Source: Gillisia xinjiangensis
Lineage (GTDB): Bacteria > Bacteroidota > Bacteroidia > Flavobacteriales > Flavobacteriaceae
Assembly: GCF_046298265.1 (NCBI RefSeq)
Contig: NZ_JBKAHK010000002.1
Coordinates: 248,001-312,000, forward strand
Direction: 5' to 3'
DNA length: 64,000 nucleotides
Shown: piece by piece, positions 60,430-64,000 of the stretch
Position numbering within the stretch: the first letter of the stretch is position 1
Layout: every line of letters starts with the position of its first letter
Program-made: the position numbers and the translations under genes
Notes under the pieces: model-generated
Told to the model about the DNA's origin: nothing
The model's database searches: none
What the model saw: the letters and a program-made list of their open reading frames with translations, nothing else

Positions 60430-61098
60430 TTAATTTAAATGAAACCGGCCATGATTCTGCATTTGACGAACGATCCAGTTTTTGCGCTGGTTGATATAAT
60501 TGCTGGCAGGATTTGCCCGGTATCGCCTTGGGTTTGGCAAAATAGCCGCAATAGCTGCAGCTTCATACGCCGATAGTTTCCCTGCAGATTTATTAAACCA
60601 GGCCTGGGAGGCAGCTTCAGCACCATAAATTCCTTTCCCCATTTCAATGCTGTTAAGGTACACTTCCAAAATACGTTCCTTGCTCCAAAAAAGTTCGATC
60701 ATGAACGTAAAATAAACTTCAAGCCCCTTTCGAAACCAACTGCGCTGAGGCCATAGAAAAACGTTTTTAGCAGTTTGCTGGGAAATACTGCTCGCCCCCC
60801 GAAGGCGTTTTCCGGTTTTATTTTCATCCATGGCCTTTTCAATCGCCTTTATATCAAATCCGCTATGATTTAAAAAATTTTGATCTTCACTGGAAATAAC
60901 GGCGAGTTGTAAATGTGGGGAGATCTCGCTTATAGGAACCCATTCATGTTGGATTGGCTCTTCCGGATTCTCAAAATAGCGAATAGCCATTAGTGGTGTA
61001 AAAGGCACGGGGACCCATTTGTACAGGATCACGAAAAAAATAGTGAACAAAAAAAATCCCGCTATAAGCTTTAGTAAAAATTTTAGTATTCGTTTCAT
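60430..61098 (-). CDS. mtgA: Monofunctional biosynthetic peptidoglycan transglycosylase
   Basis: Polymerises lipid II glycan strands. The 222-residue GT51 protein has an N-terminal membrane helix (residues ~8-28). The catalytic glutamate is in VISSEDQNFLNHSGFD, and RGASSISQQTAKNVFLW, KERILEVYLNSIEMG and GAEAASQAWF are the further conserved motifs. There is no transpeptidase domain. Confidence 0.95.
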   Translation of the reverse strand: MKRILKFLLKLIAGFFLFTIFFVILYKWVPVPFTPLMAIRYFENPEEPIQHEWVPISEISPHLQLAVISSEDQNFLNHSGFDIKAIEKAMDENKTGKRLRGASSISQQTAKNVFLWPQRSWFRKGLEVYFTFMIELFWSKERILEVYLNSIEMGKGIYGAEAASQAWFNKSAGKLSAYEAAAIAAILPNPRRYRANPASNYINQRKNWIVRQMQNHGRFHLN

Positions 61099-61158
61099 AT
61101 ATAGAACCCTATTGTTTTTTATTGGTCTCCCGATAGCTGGGGAATAATTCGCATATTT

Positions 61159-61200
61159 TCATTGGTGTTTGCATCTGGTTTCCTTAATGCTCATTTCATA
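61159..61200. repeat. Copy B of the ~43-bp repeat
   Basis: Matches positions 1-43 with a few differences; it ends at the base before the stop codon of the oxidoreductase gene at 61201. Confidence 0.5.
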
Positions 61201-62316
61201 TTATTCAACCATTTCTGCTAATTCCATTCCTACCAGACTCCCAATAGCAACTCCCATCCCACCAAGCCGCACACCGCAATAAACATTATTAGAAAGTTGT
61301 TTTAATATAGGTTTTTTTGTGCTGCCCACCCCCATGATTCCGCTCCATCGATGATCGATCTCAAAAGGAATATCAGGTAATATCGTGGATTTCAAAAGAG
61401 CTTCCAGTTTGTTTTGAATAAGGTCGGTCTGTTCCATTTCTGTCGTTTCTTCAGCCTTGAAATCAAGGTTTCTTCCTCCTCCAAACAGAATTCTGTCGTC
61501 TATATTTCTGAAGTAATAATAGCCCTTATCCAGGTGAAAGGTACCTTTCACTTTAAGATCCTTAATAGGCTTTGTAATTAAAACCTGTGCTCTTGCTGGT
61601 TTTACTTCTGAAACACCCATTTTGGAAGCAAATCCATTAGTAGCGATGAGTAATTTTTTTGTTTGGAACTGAAATTTATCTGTTTTCACCTCCACCGAAG
61701 TATTATTTTCTGAAAAATCCTCTACCGTGATACAATTAAGAATCTTTATTCCCGCCGCCTGCACTTTTTGCAGCAGTACTTCCATCATTTTCCCTGTATT
61801 GATTTGTGCTTCAAATTTGTTGTATATCAACGGTTCTTTTATATTTTTAAAACCAAAAATATTCGCTTTGGTCTCAAATACGTCTTCTCCAAAAACCGGT
61901 TTTATTAAATCATTAACCACCTTTATTTGGGCAACGCAGGATTTATAAAGTTGTTCATCTTCAGGGAGAAAAAGCTCATATCCGCCATAGCATTTGTATC
62001 CAATAGCATCATCTCCGAGATTTTTCCGAAGAAATTCAAGGCCTTTTTTTCGTTTTTGAATAAGCTCCACAACTTCCTGGGGAGAGTGGGAATCCAGGTC
62101 ATCCAAAATTTCCGATAAGCTACCAAAGCAAGCAAAACCGGCATTTTTAGTACTGGCTCCATTCGGTAGAAATCCTCTTTCCAGGATCAATATCCTTGAA
62201 TCCGGAAAACGGTTCTTTAAATGAAGTGCCGTATTCAGGCCTACAATTCCGCTTCCCACGATGGTATAATCTATATTTGAAATCCAGGATTGGTATTCCC
62301 AGTAAGAAAGGTTCAT
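61201..62316 (-). CDS. FAD-dependent oxidoreductase, DAO family
   Basis: A 371-residue flavoprotein of the D-amino-acid-oxidase/glycine-oxidase superfamily. The FAD-binding YTIVGSGIVGLNTALHLK is near the N-terminus, followed by LILERGFLPNGASTKNAGFA. The C-terminus has GVRLGGMGVAIGSLVG. Substrates of the family are secondary or tertiary amines such as sarcosine or glycine; this one is unknown. It is followed by repeat copy B and mtgA. Confidence 0.87.
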   Translation of the reverse strand: MNLSYWEYQSWISNIDYTIVGSGIVGLNTALHLKNRFPDSRILILERGFLPNGASTKNAGFACFGSLSEILDDLDSHSPQEVVELIQKRKKGLEFLRKNLGDDAIGYKCYGGYELFLPEDEQLYKSCVAQIKVVNDLIKPVFGEDVFETKANIFGFKNIKEPLIYNKFEAQINTGKMMEVLLQKVQAAGIKILNCITVEDFSENNTSVEVKTDKFQFQTKKLLIATNGFASKMGVSEVKPARAQVLITKPIKDLKVKGTFHLDKGYYYFRNIDDRILFGGGRNLDFKAEETTEMEQTDLIQNKLEALLKSTILPDIPFEIDHRWSGIMGVGSTKKPILKQLSNNVYCGVRLGGMGVAIGSLVGMELAEMVE

Positions 62317-62434
62317 ACTTTTGTTTTAAAAATGAAAATTACGTAAAGTTTTGGAGACTTTTGAACCAGATATCTTAGTTTATGCAAACAGAACTTTTTG
62401 GTATGGGGAAATTAAAGATTAGATTCTGAAAAAC

Positions 62435-62477
62435 AAAATCCCGGCAGATTTTAAATCTGCCGGGATTTTGTTTTTTT
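62435..62477. terminator. Bidirectional terminator between accC and the oxidoreductase
   Basis: Hairpin AAAATCCCGGCAGATTT - AAATCTGCCGGGATTTT with T-run on the right and A's on the left. It ends accBC transcripts on the minus strand; the 214-bp gap holds nothing else I recognise. Confidence 0.9.
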
Positions 62478-62530
62478 ATTTTAGGAACTACCATCAATTG
62501 GGACGGGATTTCTTCTGGATATTTGTTTTA

Positions 62531-63883
62531 TTATTCGGGTACAATTGGATTCATTTTCCAGGACTCCATAAACTTAGTGGTATAATTTCCATCGATATAA
62601 TCCGGATGATCCATCAACTGCCTGTGGAAAGGAATCGTTGTTTTCACACCCTCTATCACAAATTCATCCAGGGCACGTTTCATCTTGTTGATGGCTTCTT
62701 CCCTGCTTTGTGCTGTAGTGATCAACTTCGCGATCATAGAATCGTAGTTTGGCGGAATTGAATATCCGCTGTAAACGTGTGTATCTATGCGAACTCCGTG
62801 CCCTCCGGGAGCATGTAAATTGGTGATCTTTCCCGGGGAAGGGCGAAAATCATTGTAAGGATCTTCTGCATTTATTCTACATTCTATAGAATGCAATTGC
62901 GGGAAGTAATTTTTTCCTGAAATTGGCACTCCGGCAGCAACAAGGATTTGCTCTCTAATAAGGTCATAGTCTATAACCTGTTCTGTGATAGGATGTTCCA
63001 CCTGAATTCTGGTGTTCATCTCCATAAAGTAGAAATTCCGGTGTTTATCTACCAAAAATTCTACCGTCCCTGCTCCTTCATATTTTATATACTCCGCAGC
63101 CTTAACCGCTGCATCTCCCATTTGTTTTCTTAACCTGTCGGTCATAAACGGAGAAGGAGTTTCCTCTGTAAGTTTCTGGTGTCGCCTTTGAATTGAACAA
63201 TCCCTTTCTGAAAGGTGACAGGCTTTTCCTGTACTGTCCCCTACGACCTGGATTTCGATATGGCGCGGCTCAAGAATGAGTTTTTCCATATACATTCCAT
63301 CATTCCCAAAGGCAGCACTTGCTTCCTGACGGGCAGAATCCCAGGCATTGCGGAGATTTTCTTCCTTTAGAACGGCACGCATTCCTTTACCTCCACCACC
63401 AGCGGTTGCTTTTAGCATCACGGGATATCCCATTTCTTTGGCAAATTTCCGGCATTCATCAAAATCTTTCAGTATTCCATCCGATCCCGGGATACAAGGA
63501 ACTCCTGCGGCCATCATCGTGGCTCTGGCAGAAGCTTTATCACCCATTTTATCGATCATATCCGGGCTGGCACCAATAAATTTTATATTATGTTCCTGAC
63601 AGATTTTTGAAAATTTGGAATTTTCAGCAAGAAAACCATAACCGGGGTGAATTGCATCTGCATTGGTAATTTCTGCAGCTGCTATAATACTTGAGATCTT
63701 TAAATACGATAAATTACTTGGAGGAGGACCTATACATACCGCTTCATCTGCAAACCTCACATGGAGGCTTTCGGCATCGGCAGTAGAATAAACTGCCACG
63801 GTTTTAATACCCATCTCCCTACAGGTCCTGATTACGCGCAATGCGATCTCACCTCTGTTGGCTATTAAGATTTTTTTAAACAT
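62531..63883 (-). CDS. accC: Biotin carboxylase subunit of acetyl-CoA carboxylase
   Basis: Carboxylates biotin on BCCP with bicarbonate and ATP, the first half of malonyl-CoA synthesis. The 450-residue ATP-grasp enzyme has KKILIANRGEIALRVIR at the start, the ATP loop ATAGGGGKGMRAV, HIEIQVVGD, FYFMEMNTRIQVEHPITEQV and the C-terminal GVKTTIPFH. It follows accB on the same strand. Confidence 0.97.
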   Translation of the reverse strand: MFKKILIANRGEIALRVIRTCREMGIKTVAVYSTADAESLHVRFADEAVCIGPPPSNLSYLKISSIIAAAEITNADAIHPGYGFLAENSKFSKICQEHNIKFIGASPDMIDKMGDKASARATMMAAGVPCIPGSDGILKDFDECRKFAKEMGYPVMLKATAGGGGKGMRAVLKEENLRNAWDSARQEASAAFGNDGMYMEKLILEPRHIEIQVVGDSTGKACHLSERDCSIQRRHQKLTEETPSPFMTDRLRKQMGDAAVKAAEYIKYEGAGTVEFLVDKHRNFYFMEMNTRIQVEHPITEQVIDYDLIREQILVAAGVPISGKNYFPQLHSIECRINAEDPYNDFRPSPGKITNLHAPGGHGVRIDTHVYSGYSIPPNYDSMIAKLITTAQSREEAINKMKRALDEFVIEGVKTTIPFHRQLMDHPDYIDGNYTTKFMESWKMNPIVPE

Positions 63884-63934
63884 ACCTATCTATTTATTAC
63901 TGAAGAAGTAAAATTAAATTCTTTGAAGCGAGTT

Positions 63935-64000
63935 TTAAGAAGGATCTACTAAAAATAAAGGCTGATCAAATTCTACCGGAGACGAATCATCCACAAGGAC
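63935..64000 (-). CDS. accB: Biotin carboxyl carrier protein, C-terminal end (partial)
   Basis: Only the last 21 codons lie in the window: VLVDDSSPVEFDQPLFLVDP and a final S, then stop. This is the usual end of BCCP, after the biotinyl-lysine hairpin. The MKM biotin site is outside the window. The stop is 51 bp before the accC start, matching the standard accB-accC order. Confidence 0.85.
   Translation of the reverse strand, partial: VLVDDSSPVEFDQPLFLVDPS

Overview
The window looks like chromosomal DNA from a member of the Bacteroidetes, most likely a marine Flavobacteriaceae of the Gramella/Christiangramia/Zunongwangia/Salegentibacter type. The evidence is low GC, TAnnTTTG-like -7 boxes in place of sigma70 -10 boxes, few strong Shine-Dalgarno sites, an IPExxxVDY-family protein between rnc and pyk, a ~630-residue PurF, an OmpA protein with thrombospondin type-3 repeats, and a HopJ-family gene. 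The genus is an inference from gene content; no 16S gene is present.

Layout. 0.1-1.8 kb: ThuA-like secreted protein and an AraC regulator (minus strand), divergent from 1.97-8.3 kb, a compact haem operon hemA-hemC-hemD-hemE-DUF6973-hemF-hemB. 8.5-12.0 kb: CNNM/CBS membrane protein, DNA alkyltransferase, serine hydrolase and a 3'-5' exonuclease. 12.4-14.6 kb: ALDH7-type dehydrogenase and 3-hydroxyanthranilate dioxygenase. 14.9-18.5 kb: lipoprotein isoaspartyl peptidase, GNAT, YCII lipoprotein, and a CYTH plus NAD(P)-binding pair bracketed by two direct copies of a MITE-like element. 18.9-28.6 kb: dinB; acpP-fabF-rnc-IPExxxVDY-pyk on the minus strand, divergent from purN-rnhA-pfkB-purF. 28.7-29.0 kb: two near-identical small transcription units, each ending in an intrinsic terminator, probably paralogous small RNAs. 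29.1-39.6 kb: sod, an AddA-like helicase-nuclease, kbl, an OmpA protein, an AddB-like nuclease and a hydrolase. 39.7 kb: tRNA-Ala(GGC). 40.6-44.0 kb: a tandem M14 carboxypeptidase pair, one with intact zinc ligands and one with the ligands lost or swapped. 44.1-55.2 kb: MATE pump, crotonase, two tiny membrane proteins, 2OG-Fe(II) oxygenase, queD, lpxH, recJ, HopJ, rsmI, tdk, alr, mscL. 55.4-64.0 kb: asd, prolyl oligopeptidase, orphan ABC ATPase, GreA-like protein, mtgA, a DAO-family oxidoreductase, accC and the 3' end of accB.

Most genes are housekeeping: tetrapyrrole, fatty acid, purine, cell-wall and aspartate-family metabolism, and DNA repair. The less ordinary content is between genes and in paralogues. 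It consists of several short dispersed repeat families (some touching stop codons, one apparently supplying the C-terminal tail of QueD), the MITE-bracketed two-gene cassette, the tandem small-RNA candidates, and the M14 peptidase/pseudopeptidase pair. No CRISPR array, prophage, intact transposase or obvious defence island was seen.
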